In this document: positions 1 to 7,111 of the stretch, one piece after another
Position numbering within the stretch: position 1 is the first letter of the stretch
Layout of the letters: each line of letters opens with the position of its first letter
Origin: RACS-047 sp031553855
Lineage (GTDB): Bacteria; Bacillota; Clostridia; Christensenellales; Pumilibacteraceae
Direction of reading: 5' to 3'
DNA: 19,724 nt
Assembly: GCA_031553855.1 (NCBI GenBank)
Contig: JAVBKW010000019.1
Coordinates: forward strand, 1 to 19,724
Notes under the pieces: generated by a model
Told to the model about the DNA's origin: nothing
Databases searched by the model: none
Seen by the model: only the letters and a program-made list of their open reading frames with translations
Position numbers and translations under genes: made by a program

Positions 1-1
1 G

Positions 2-394
2 ATAAACTATGTGGAGCACCTGGGCTACACAATGCAGATAGCTGAAGGCTGGACGACTGATCTGCCCGAAAAGGTCAATAAACAGCTCCTTGACCGCACC
101 GACCCTACATGGCCGTCGACCTGGTTTGTTCCGAGATTAGACCAAAGCCAAATCGCGTTCAAGGACGTATATTCGGTAATGGCAAACTGGGGCGCAAACC
201 ACGGCGCTTTCACCTACGGCCACATCGGCGCGGATCTTATAACGCTTGCAAGCATGCTGCGCATCCCTGTAACCATGCACAACGTAGCCGACGAGAACGT
301 CTACCGTCCTCATTCATGGGCGGCTTTCGGAACAAAAGACTTAGAAAGCGCCGACTACAGGGCGTGCGAAAAATATGGGCCTAAGTATAGGTAG
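2..394 (+). CDS. fucI: L-fucose isomerase, C-terminal part (5' end outside window)
   Basis: This is the last ~130 codons of a gene that enters the window already open; the frame is open from base 2 and ends at TAG 392-394. FucI interconverts L-fucose and L-fuculose in the cytoplasm, and the same enzyme commonly acts on D-arabinose. The visible part matches the conserved C-terminal domain of FucI as I know it from E. coli: a segment reading DRTDPTWPSTWF, then DVYSVMANWGANHGAFTYGH, then GADLITLASMLRIPV, MHNV and a terminal DYRACEKYGP. The match is nearly continuous and the protein ends where the family normally ends, so the 3' end is intact. The GTG at 11 is an internal valine, not a start. No fucose kinase or fuculose-phosphate aldolase is visible downstream; the next feature is a terminator, so fucI is the last gene of its transcript. 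Confidence 0.95.
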   Translation: MNYVEHLGYTMQIAEGWTTDLPEKVNKQLLDRTDPTWPSTWFVPRLDQSQIAFKDVYSVMANWGANHGAFTYGHIGADLITLASMLRIPVTMHNVADENVYRPHSWAAFGTKDLESADYRACEKYGPKYR

Positions 395-411
395 AATTGA
401 TTCCAGAAGCC

Positions 412-438
412 AAAATGCTTGCTTGCAAGGGCATTTTT
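412..438 (+). terminator. Rho-independent terminator of fucI
   Basis: AAAATGC (412-418) pairs with GCATTTT (431-437), extended by TTGC/GCAA (419-422 with 425-428) with a two-base bulge, and the descending arm runs into a T tract. It lies 18 bases after the fucI stop. Confidence 0.65.
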
Positions 439-525
439 GCGCCACCGGACAATGGGCGCATACCCCGCACTTTAGTGTAAGAAGGCACTCTAGCGGTGCG
501 AGGTGCAGGATTTATCCTGCGGTAT
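439..525. other. Multi-stem structured intergenic element
   Basis: This stretch of the 480-base gap between fucI and the next gene is dense in complementary arms. GCGCC (439-443) pairs with GGCGC (455-459). ATACC (460-464) pairs with GGTAT (521-525) and encloses two more hairpins: CGCAC (466-470) with GTGCG (496-500), containing AGTG (474-477) with CACT (486-489), and GCAGGA (505-510) with TCCTGC (515-520) around a TTTA loop. The nested closing stem plus two internal hairpins gives a three-way-junction shape. It is GC-richer than the flanks, has no open frame, and could be a dispersed palindromic repeat, a 3'-UTR structure or part of a small RNA. Only the pairing is seen; function is unknown. 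Confidence 0.4.
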
Positions 526-638
526 GAATTACCCTTTATTTTTTAAGGAAAAATAGAGTGGAGATAAAAACAAATTTAAAAATAACAGTCGTGTATGGAT
601 GAACTTTAATAATCGTCAAATTTTATATTTTGCTTATT

Positions 639-675
639 GCCGCATGAACTTCTTAGGAGTTTCATGCGGCTTTTT
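639..675 (+). terminator. Strong rho-independent terminator
   Basis: GCCGCATGAA (639-648) pairs perfectly with TTCATGCGGC (661-670), followed by TTTTT (671-675). It lies ~245 bases after fucI and before the promoter of the next gene, so it either backs up the fucI terminator or ends a short non-coding transcript starting in the AT-rich stretch 540-640, where I see no convincing gene. Confidence 0.85.
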
Positions 676-742
676 ACCAAGAAAACTTATAGAACCGATA
701 TTTAAGCAAGACTGTGAGAGGAGAGAGAAAGCATAATGATTG

Positions 743-775
743 GCAAAATGTCCTATTAGTGCAAAAACTTGTCCT
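743..775 (+). promoter_or_regulatory. Candidate AraC-type operator (21-bp direct repeat)
   Basis: TGTCCT occurs at 749-754 and again at 770-775, exactly 21 bp apart (two helical turns), each preceded by a GCAAAA run (743-748, 761-766). Two direct half-sites in the same orientation at this spacing, ending ten bases upstream of the -35 box, is the classic arrangement for an AraC-family activator bound as a tandem dimer. The AraC-family gene ending at 5158 is the nearest candidate to bind here, which is inference. Confidence 0.5.
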
Positions 776-784
776 TTTTATCTA

Positions 785-813
785 TTGTTTATGCAAATTA
801 TTTATTATATAAT
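785..813 (+). promoter_or_regulatory. Sigma-70-type promoter of the beta-helix gene
   Basis: -35 TTGTTT (785-790), 17-bp spacer, -10 TATAAT (808-813). The predicted transcription start is near 820, giving a ~55-base leader before the ATG at 875. The weak -35 box together with the direct repeat upstream fits an activator-dependent promoter. Confidence 0.75.
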
Positions 814-874
814 ATATTTAACTAGAACATTATGGAAAAATTTCAAAATATAGAAAAGAATTTTGGAGGGTAAA

Positions 875-3800
875 ATGAAAGAAAGTTTAGTAAAGCGTTC
901 TGTTTTTTTAACTGCGTTTTTTATGATAGCCGTTATGTTAACTATTCTTGCAGGAACTGCGGCGATTAATTACGCAACAGCCGAAACAGGCAGCGAAGAA
1001 AATTTTTCGGCGGAATTTTTAGCGTTGTCGTCAGATTATGGAGTCGATTGGGAATCGAGCCCTTACGGCAAAAACGGTTATGTAATTATAGGCGGCACTG
1101 CAACCTCAGGGACGGATAGTAAGATATACTCTAACCTCTACACAAAAAGCGGTAGCGGTTATGGGACCACAGATTTGATGCAGGTGACAGGTTGGGCAAA
1201 CAATGATAATAATGCTTACCTCAAGGTTGCGAATAATTATTTAAACCCGGCAGACGAATTAAACCTCAAAATAAACAAATGGGCCTTTAGTGCAAGGGCG
1301 TGGAGAAAACATACGGCTGCTAATGCAGCGTCTTTATATGCGCCAGGTACGACGGTTAATACAATGCCGAGACTTGATGGCTGGGATACGGCTCTGCAAG
1401 AATCTGCTATAGCGATTAGTAAAACGGATGCAAGTGATTTATATGTCACACTGTATGTATATTCATCATCATCATCGGTTGCCGTATCCGCGGCAAATTC
1501 CGTAGACCTTTTTGTATACAAGGGGGCACAGCTAAAAAAGAATCCTGCAGCGAGAACAGCTACGGCACAACAGGCTATGCTTCACTACAGCGCGCTTACG
1601 CAGATTGAAAAAACAACGATCACGTCAAGCGGCTATGTGACATTCAAACTGGAAGGCGAGGGCGAATTTCAAATTTTAGCGGCTAGAAGTCCCGATGCTT
1701 CCGCTGCCACTACGGCGTTTCTACCATTTATTAATGCATTTTTTCTGGATAATACAGATCCTAATAATGCTCCCACAGTAGAAACTGGTATCGAATTTCT
1801 CAATGAGGAATATTCGGTATTAAAAAACCAGTCTTTTAATGCAGAGGCGCGGATTTATAAATCAGGAGTACCGTACGCAGGTGCCGAGATAACCTTCATG
1901 CTTGAAGGCGACAATATATATTCTCAGGCCGGCGTCAATACTTATCTTAACATGAACGACGTATTCGGCAGTACGGTATCTGACGCAAACGGATATGTAA
2001 GCGTGACCAGTTGCGTGCCTTATGTCGGCGAATATAGGCTTGTTGCTTCAATTGAGCCTCAACTTAATGAGGAAGACGCCTTTTACGGTTTAGGAACACT
2101 TAGGACAGTAGTGCCGCTAACCGTTAATCCGACAGAAAACCCCAATTTATCAACCCCGTTTTTAATGAGCATTTCGGATGCTGTTAAACCTGGTAATGCG
2201 GTAACGCTTTCCGGTTACAATCTTCAAGATGACGGCGATTTAGAAATTGCTTACAGGGCGAATGAAGGCACTGTACCTGCCGGATTCGACGAGCAAAAAG
2301 TTTATTCGTATATCGGGCAAAACGACATCTTGTTTGTAGACGATGTAAATGGTACGGGTATTATGTTCAATTTCCCCAAATCAGAAAGCGCTGGGATTTA
2401 TGATTTTTACGTGCACAATTCAAGCGGCTGGGGCAACGGGATCACAATGAACGCAACGCGTCCGCTGTACCTTGATCAAGAGGGTGCGTTTGAGGGGCAG
2501 GAGATTCAGATCGTCGGCAGGAACTTTTTGCAAAACGAATACGGCGTAGGCAATTTACAAACCGCTCTCAGTACATTAAAGGTTAAACTTACACAAATTA
2601 CAGATTCAAACGGCAATGCTGTCAGCGGCGTAAACTATATACTTACTCAAGCCAACGGCGGAATTCTTACTGGGAATAAAGTCGAAAAAGAAGAAGCTCT
2701 GCAGTTTGAAAACGATAAACTTGAAGCGGAAGATATACCGTATACGTATTCGCTAAGGGTTACGATTCAGATTCCGGCAATAAACAATTACGGCAAGTAT
2801 GAAATAACGGTTGCCTCTGACGGTCAGGATTTCCGTCAGCTTATAGACAATTGCAAGCTTGACATTTATGAAAAGAAAGCGCAGAACTGGAATACAACTG
2901 TATTTGGCAGTTACGGCGATAACCATGTCGGAAACGATCCGCTTGATTTGGGCGTATACTGGGCGCAGGATTTAAACTATACCAACGTAATCACAATGAC
3001 GCCCAATAATACTTTTGCAAGCGCGGCTAGCTATACGGCTGATCTTAACTCGAAAATCATTACATTAAACAGACAGGGCGGCGGTGTAGTTTATTTCCCC
3101 GAAGGAACCTATTATTTATATAACGAGGTTGCGCTAAAGGCAGGTGTTATGCTGGTCGGTGAGGGCGAGGATAAAACCGTATTTGAATACGCAAACAATA
3201 CGCAAACTAATACCATATGGTTTAGAGGAGATAAAAACCAAATAAATAGCGGTATTGCGCGTGTTAGCTTGCTGGCTACCGATGAAAGACTATGTAATGA
3301 CGATGGATTGTGGTATGCTCCTAAATATATTTTCAATTGGAGCGGCGCAGGCGGGGCAACTGAACAAGACACCACGATTACCACTACAAAAAATAGATTT
3401 TTGACCAATATAAATGCAACTGTTTATGTAGGCGATACGATTGATCCAAGCAAATGCAACAGGTCAATTGTAATAGGCGGGAAAAATGTTATTATTAAAA
3501 ACTCCGCTTTTGAAGGCGCTTTAATTTACAGCGAGCTAAATGCATACGGTACGCTGTGGAATGTGAAAATGGTGTACACAGGCGCAATCGAGAGCTCTAT
3601 ACATTGGATGGGCAGGTACTGTTTTATAGAAAATAGTTATTTTGATATGCAGGGGATGGGACATGGACCTTCTATTAAAAGCGATCAGTATGTAGCGTAT
3701 TCGTATGTAACTAACGCGGGCAATCGTGCCGAGCCGACGAACGACGGAGAATCGTTGCTGATGGAAGCGCCCTCGGGAGCATTTTCTACGGGAATGGTTT

Positions 3801-4858
3801 TAGAGTCCACAAACCGCAGTGTAACGCTAGATTTTACAGGCGGCATAAAAATTTTAGAAGATACCGCTATTAGATTTAACCAATGCGCGGTCTACATTTC
3901 AGAGGGAGCGGGGCAAGGCCAATACAGATATATTAAGACGGCAGGTACGGGAGATTACCTGAATATTTATGAATTGATGGATTGGGAAAAAGACTGGGAC
4001 GTTTTACCCGATCATACAAGCGTGTTTGCATGTATCGCGCCTCTAGCTAATTTAACTGTATATCACTATAAGGCGTATGATTGTGTATCGACAGTTTGCG
4101 TGTATTCGAACTTCTTTGATGCGGTTATAGACGGATGTACGCTGGTAGATACCGGCGGGATAAGCGGCGGAGGGCTGGCATCTGGCGGCATGGGCGGCGG
4201 ACGTATCAATCCGTGCTTAAATGTTCGCATAATAAACAATGATATTTCTGGAGTCGGCACGCATACAAATAACGGGATAAGTAGTGCCAGCGTTGGTCAA
4301 GGAGGCGGAATCTACTTTTACAGCGGAGGTAGCGGCGATTACATGGGTCTACTGACTTTAGGCCTGACTATACGTGATAACTATCTGCACGATCTTATCC
4401 CTGACGTTATGCCGTCAAATGGTATATCGCTAGATACCGGTATCACAATCATGTTCCGCGGCGGTCAAAATAACAACGCAAACGGAATGCGCTATACGAT
4501 CATTGAGAATAATATTATCGAGAATTCTTTAACTGGTTTAAGAATTGAGCGCACGATGACAGGAGTCGTATTAAAAAACAACCATGTTAGCGGTACGACG
4601 ATGCTTTCTGACGATGTTACCGTAGATGAGCCTATAGGTTTTTATGCAAGCGCAATACATTTATTATATATAGACGGCGAGCTTAGTGCTTTAAGCGGCG
4701 AATATAAATACGAAGCGTTATTGCCGCTTCCTATCGCTCCCGAGGGTAAAGTGTTTTTAGGCTGGACGCAAGACGCTGTCGTTACACAAAATTCTGTTAT
4801 CGTCAACAAAGCATTAATAAAAAATACTACACTTTATGCTGTTTTTGGGGATGTTTAG
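875..4858 (+). CDS. Secreted right-handed beta-helix (pectate-lyase-like) protein with IPT/TIG-like and Listeria-Bacteroides-type domains
   Basis: A 1327-residue exported protein. The ATG at 875 is chosen because TGGAGGG (864-870) sits just upstream; an in-frame TTG at 863 overlaps that site. Residues ~1-32 form a signal peptide (basic start, long hydrophobic core, cleavage near NYATA-ET). The first ~400 residues are unassigned beta-rich sequence. At ~427 and ~530 are two segments with the IPT/TIG pattern (VKPGNAVTLSGYNL; FEGQEIQIVGRNF). From ~680 the pectate-lyase-3-like beta-helix begins, marked by GGGVVYFPEGTYYLY at ~735, then rungs rich in N-x-I/V-x-N/D-N to ~1265. A glycine-rich loop (GGISGGGLASGGMGGGR) lies near 1093. 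The last ~45 residues (FLGWT ... TLYAVF) match the Listeria-Bacteroides repeat seen at the ends of cell-surface proteins. No LPXTG motif or membrane tail is present, so it is secreted or non-covalently attached. The fold suggests a polysaccharide lyase or glycosidase, perhaps on pectin given the neighbours; catalytic residues are not identified. Confidence 0.85.
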   Translation: MKESLVKRSVFLTAFFMIAVMLTILAGTAAINYATAETGSEENFSAEFLALSSDYGVDWESSPYGKNGYVIIGGTATSGTDSKIYSNLYTKSGSGYGTTDLMQVTGWANNDNNAYLKVANNYLNPADELNLKINKWAFSARAWRKHTAANAASLYAPGTTVNTMPRLDGWDTALQESAIAISKTDASDLYVTLYVYSSSSSVAVSAANSVDLFVYKGAQLKKNPAARTATAQQAMLHYSALTQIEKTTITSSGYVTFKLEGEGEFQILAARSPDASAATTAFLPFINAFFLDNTDPNNAPTVETGIEFLNEEYSVLKNQSFNAEARIYKSGVPYAGAEITFMLEGDNIYSQAGVNTYLNMNDVFGSTVSDANGYVSVTSCVPYVGEYRLVASIEPQLNEEDAFYGLGTLRTVVPLTVNPTENPNLSTPFLMSISDAVKPGNAVTLSGYNLQDDGDLEIAYRANEGTVPAGFDEQKVYSYIGQNDILFVDDVNGTGIMFNFPKSESAGIYDFYVHNSSGWGNGITMNATRPLYLDQEGAFEGQEIQIVGRNFLQNEYGVGNLQTALSTLKVKLTQITDSNGNAVSGVNYILTQANGGILTGNKVEKEEALQFENDKLEAEDIPYTYSLRVTIQIPAINNYGKYEITVASDGQDFRQLIDNCKLDIYEKKAQNWNTTVFGSYGDNHVGNDPLDLGVYWAQDLNYTNVITMTPNNTFASAASYTADLNSKIITLNRQGGGVVYFPEGTYYLYNEVALKAGVMLVGEGEDKTVFEYANNTQTNTIWFRGDKNQINSGIARVSLLATDERLCNDDGLWYAPKYIFNWSGAGGATEQDTTITTTKNRFLTNINATVYVGDTIDPSKCNRSIVIGGKNVIIKNSAFEGALIYSELNAYGTLWNVKMVYTGAIESSIHWMGRYCFIENSYFDMQGMGHGPSIKSDQYVAYSYVTNAGNRAEPTNDGESLLMEAPSGAFSTGMVLESTNRSVTLDFTGGIKILEDTAIRFNQCAVYISEGAGQGQYRYIKTAGTGDYLNIYELMDWEKDWDVLPDHTSVFACIAPLANLTVYHYKAYDCVSTVCVYSNFFDAVIDGCTLVDTGGISGGGLASGGMGGGRINPCLNVRIINNDISGVGTHTNNGISSASVGQGGGIYFYSGGSGDYMGLLTLGLTIRDNYLHDLIPDVMPSNGISLDTGITIMFRGGQNNNANGMRYTIIENNIIENSLTGLRIERTMTGVVLKNNHVSGTTMLSDDVTVDEPIGFYASAIHLLYIDGELSALSGEYKYEALLPLPIAPEGKVFLGWTQDAVVTQNSVIVNKALIKNTTLYAVFGDV

Positions 4859-5025
4859 ACAGCCGAATTGTGATATATAGTGTGTAGCTGTCCAAAATTT
4901 TCACCTAGTATTGCTATATTACATTACCGAGTAAAACGTATGAAATGTGCAGCACAAGAAACCATTTCGCCCCTTTAAATATTATATCTTCCCTAAAAAT
5001 ATACTCAGTATAAAAAACTTTCACG

Positions 5026-5071
5026 AATGACCCTCAAATATCGATTTTTGATATTTGAGGGTCATTTTTTT
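5026..5071 (+). terminator. Strong rho-independent terminator after the beta-helix gene
   Basis: A perfect 17-bp stem (5026-5042 with 5050-5066, core ACCCTCAAATATC) closes a seven-base loop and runs directly into seven T residues (5065-5071). It lies 168 bases after the stop of the beta-helix gene. The rest of the gap 4859-5157 is AT-rich, with no supported gene. On the minus strand the stem is followed by a T run only after eight other bases, so any action on the convergent regulator gene would be weaker. Confidence 0.9.
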
Positions 5072-5157
5072 GATAATTGAAAAGCGAATGTTTTATTATT
5101 TTAGACGGGAATTTGAGTTTTTCTAAGAATTCTCTATATTTAGGAGGATGAAGATTC

Positions 5158-6057
5158 TTAAATTTTCTCGTAAGGCGTTTGTTTATAGTTTAAATGCTTT
5201 TCAGTAGCAATTTTCTTTTTATAATCCGAGGGTGAGAGCCCTTCGGATTTTTTGAAGTTTTCGTAGAAACTTTGGCGGGAGCCGTAGCCGCAATGAAAGC
5301 CTATATCGGTGAGGGACAGGTTTGTGTTTATTATAAGGCTTTTAGCTTGAGTGAGGCGAAAGTCGGTTATATGGGCTACTATGGTTTTTCCAGTAGTGGC
5401 CTTTATAAGCCGCTCTAAATAATTCACGTTAAGGCCGACTGATTCAGCGATTGCGGTAACGGTTATTTCGTGCGAATAATTTTCTTTTATATAATCCATT
5501 GTTTTTGTAATAAAGTGCTTAGAATCAGATAGGGAGTTTGTATAACAACGGTAAATTTGAATGAGAAGCTGTGAAATAAGAGTCTGAATATAAAAGTCTT
5601 TTGACTCCAGATAGCTTATTGAAAGCTCATCAAGCAGTTTTATTATTGTGATTTTAATATCAACGCTGTCACTGCCCATAAGATAGCCTTGCGGAAAATT
5701 AAAAACCTCAAGCATTTCAGGTTCATTGTTTATCGCCTGCGCAATATCAAAGATACCTACAATCGGAGAGAACTCCAAATTGTAGATTTTGCACGGTTTA
5801 TCTTTGGGAATATATAATTTGTGTTTAAGCCCCGAAAAAATTAAGATAAATTGTCCTTTTTTCAGACGGATTTTTTTGTATTCCTTATTATTATCTGTAT
5901 GATAAAGATATATTTCGCATTCTCCGTTGCCGCAGTACATAAGCTCGCAGCTTATGTGACTGTGCGGAGCCATATTAAACTCGTTATAATTATAACCGTA
6001 ATAGTTTTTAACGGATAACGAATTGCCTTGTATATTATTTAAACCTAAAATATTCAT
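5158..6057 (-). CDS. AraC-family transcriptional regulator (cupin sensor plus double HTH)
   Basis: A 299-residue cytoplasmic DNA-binding protein of usual length for the family. Residues ~20-100 form the AraC-type cupin sensor, with the typical H-x-H-x-x-x-E pattern (HSHISCEL at 32-39). The C-terminal ~100 residues carry two helix-turn-helix motifs: one at ~199-219 (TVTAIAESVGLNVNYLERL) and one at ~248-272 (SLTDIGFHCGYGSRQSFY), followed by the family signature GLSPSDYKK. It is divergent from araD-araA and convergent with the beta-helix gene, so it probably senses a sugar from this pathway and controls one or both neighbours; the ligand is not known. No ribosome-binding site precedes the ATG, and a consensus promoter lies so close that the mRNA should start at the ATG itself. 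An internal ATG at codon 29 also lacks a ribosome site and would cut into the cupin, so the upstream start is kept. Confidence 0.92.
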   Translation of the reverse strand: MNILGLNNIQGNSLSVKNYYGYNYNEFNMAPHSHISCELMYCGNGECEIYLYHTDNNKEYKKIRLKKGQFILIFSGLKHKLYIPKDKPCKIYNLEFSPIVGIFDIAQAINNEPEMLEVFNFPQGYLMGSDSVDIKITIIKLLDELSISYLESKDFYIQTLISQLLIQIYRCYTNSLSDSKHFITKTMDYIKENYSHEITVTAIAESVGLNVNYLERLIKATTGKTIVAHITDFRLTQAKSLIINTNLSLTDIGFHCGYGSRQSFYENFKKSEGLSPSDYKKKIATEKHLNYKQTPYEKI

Positions 6058-6063
6058 AACAGT

Positions 6064-6092
6064 ATTATAGCTATGCTTTTTGTTATTGTCAA
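6064..6092 (-). promoter_or_regulatory. Consensus sigma-70 promoter giving a predicted leaderless mRNA
   Basis: Read on the minus strand: TTGACA (6087-6092), a 17-bp spacer, then TATAAT (6064-6069), both perfect consensus. Only six bases (ACTGTT) separate the -10 box from the ATG (6055-6057), so the expected transcription start coincides with the A of the start codon. No Shine-Dalgarno sequence is possible on such a transcript. Confidence 0.85.
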
Positions 6093-6130
6093 TAATATCT
6101 TTATTTTACAAGTAAAAGTCAGATTTATTT

Positions 6131-6173
6131 ACGCAAATGCGTCAAGTAGAATTATAAAACTTACGCATTTGTA
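6131..6173. promoter_or_regulatory. Inverted-repeat operator candidate between the regulator and araD
   Basis: ACGCAAATGCGT (6131-6142) is a near-perfect palindrome with ACGCA/TGCGT arms. CAAATGCGT within it recurs inverted as ACGCATTTG (6163-6171), centres 29 bp apart. The pair lies between the two divergent promoters, where an autoregulating sugar regulator would bind. I could not assign it to a named operator consensus; it is unlike the TGTCCT direct repeat at 743-775. Confidence 0.45.
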
Positions 6174-6179
6174 AAAAAT

Positions 6180-6208
6180 TTGAGTTAATATAGTATTATG
6201 GATAATAA
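6180..6208 (+). promoter_or_regulatory. Likely promoter of araD-araA
   Basis: TTGAGT (6180-6185), 17-bp spacer, TAATAA (6203-6208). The -10 box is imperfect, which fits a regulated promoter next to the inverted repeats. Transcription would start near 6215, leaving a ~65-base leader before the araD ATG. Confidence 0.45.
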
Positions 6209-6280
6209 AACCAAAATTTTAAAGGCTAAAACAGCATTAGGGCTGCTTTAGAAAGAGAATGTGCGTTAAGGAGATAAGTG

Positions 6281-6970
6281 ATGTTAGAAGAATTAAAAGA
6301 GAAAGTTTACAAAGCAAATCTTGATTTAGTCAAGAATGGGCTCGTCATTTTTACATGGGGTAATGTGTCGAGCATAGACCGTGAAAAGGGGCTGTTTGTA
6401 ATAAAACCGTCGGGCGTAGATTACGAAAAAATGAGAGCTGACGATATGGTTGTAGTGGACATAAACGGACGAGTTATAGAAGGCGCTTTGCGGCCTTCGT
6501 CGGATATGCCTACTCATTTAGAGCTCTACAAGGCCTTTAAAACGGTCGGAAGCATCACGCACACTCATTCTACCTATGCGACATCGTGGGCTCAGGCAGG
6601 GCGTGACATTCCGTTCTACGGCACAACTCACGCGGATTATTTTTATGGAGATATACCTTGCGCGAGGGGTTTGACGAAAGAAGAAATTGAGTCGGATTAT
6701 GAGAAAAATACCGGGCTGGTAATAGCGGAAAAATTCAATAATATCGATCCTCTGGCGGTCCCGGCGGTACTTGTAAAAAGCCACGGAACGTTCAGCTTCG
6801 GCAAGAATGCGGATGATGCAGTCCACAATGCCGTCGTATGCGAACAGGTTGCAAAAATGGCTTTAATGACCGAGCAGCTTAACCCTCAAGTTAAAAAAGC
6901 GGACCAGTTTTTATTAGATAAACATTACAACCGTAAGCATGGCAAAAATGCCTACTACGGGCAAAAATAA
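6281..6970 (+). CDS. araD: L-ribulose-5-phosphate 4-epimerase
   Basis: A 229-residue class II aldolase-fold enzyme that converts L-ribulose 5-phosphate to D-xylulose 5-phosphate, the last specific step of L-arabinose catabolism. The ATG at 6281 is chosen because AAGGAG (6268-6273) sits seven bases upstream; a GTG at 6278 is one codon earlier. The zinc ligands known from E. coli AraD are present: D75 (RPSSDMPTH), H94 and H96 (THTHSTYA), H168 (KSHGTF). The catalytic Asp in HADYFYG (D119) and the C-terminal NAYYGQ tyrosine are also present. Length equals the family norm (~230). It precedes araA and probably shares its transcript. The ribulokinase gene araB, which must make its substrate, is not in the window. 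Confidence 0.96.
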   Translation: MLEELKEKVYKANLDLVKNGLVIFTWGNVSSIDREKGLFVIKPSGVDYEKMRADDMVVVDINGRVIEGALRPSSDMPTHLELYKAFKTVGSITHTHSTYATSWAQAGRDIPFYGTTHADYFYGDIPCARGLTKEEIESDYEKNTGLVIAEKFNNIDPLAVPAVLVKSHGTFSFGKNADDAVHNAVVCEQVAKMALMTEQLNPQVKKADQFLLDKHYNRKHGKNAYYGQK

Positions 6971-7093
6971 ATCGGTGAAATTCATTGCATGATACGGACT
7001 GCGTGTGTCAAGTTGCTTTGGTCACGTACCAAAAGTACGCTCCCGACAGCAACTTGCCGCCTGCTGTCCGTCTGATGCGTGACTTTTACCGAT
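6971..7093. repeat. 123-bp palindromic element between araD and araA
   Basis: The whole gap from the araD stop almost to the araA ribosome site folds on itself. ATCGGT (6971-6976) pairs with ACCGAT (7088-7093), ACGGAC (6994-6999) with GTCCGT (7066-7071), CAAGTTGCT (7009-7017) with AGCAACTTG (7048-7056), and CGTAC (7025-7029) with GTACG (7035-7039) around a CAAAA loop. It has no open frame and no terminal T run, so it is not an ordinary terminator. It looks like a dispersed intergenic palindromic repeat or an mRNA-stabilising or processing hairpin that separates the two cistrons. Confidence 0.7.
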
Positions 7094-7111
7094 TAAATAA
7101 AGGAGAGTAAT

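Noticed and set aside
863..874. TTG at 863 as start of the beta-helix protein
   Set aside because: It overlaps the GGAGGG ribosome site that serves the ATG at 875.
5142..5210. AGGAGG followed at once by ATG (5148) and a 20-codon frame on the plus strand
   Set aside because: There is no spacing between the purine run and the ATG, the frame overlaps the 3' end of the AraC gene on the other strand, and the peptide has no distinguishing feature.
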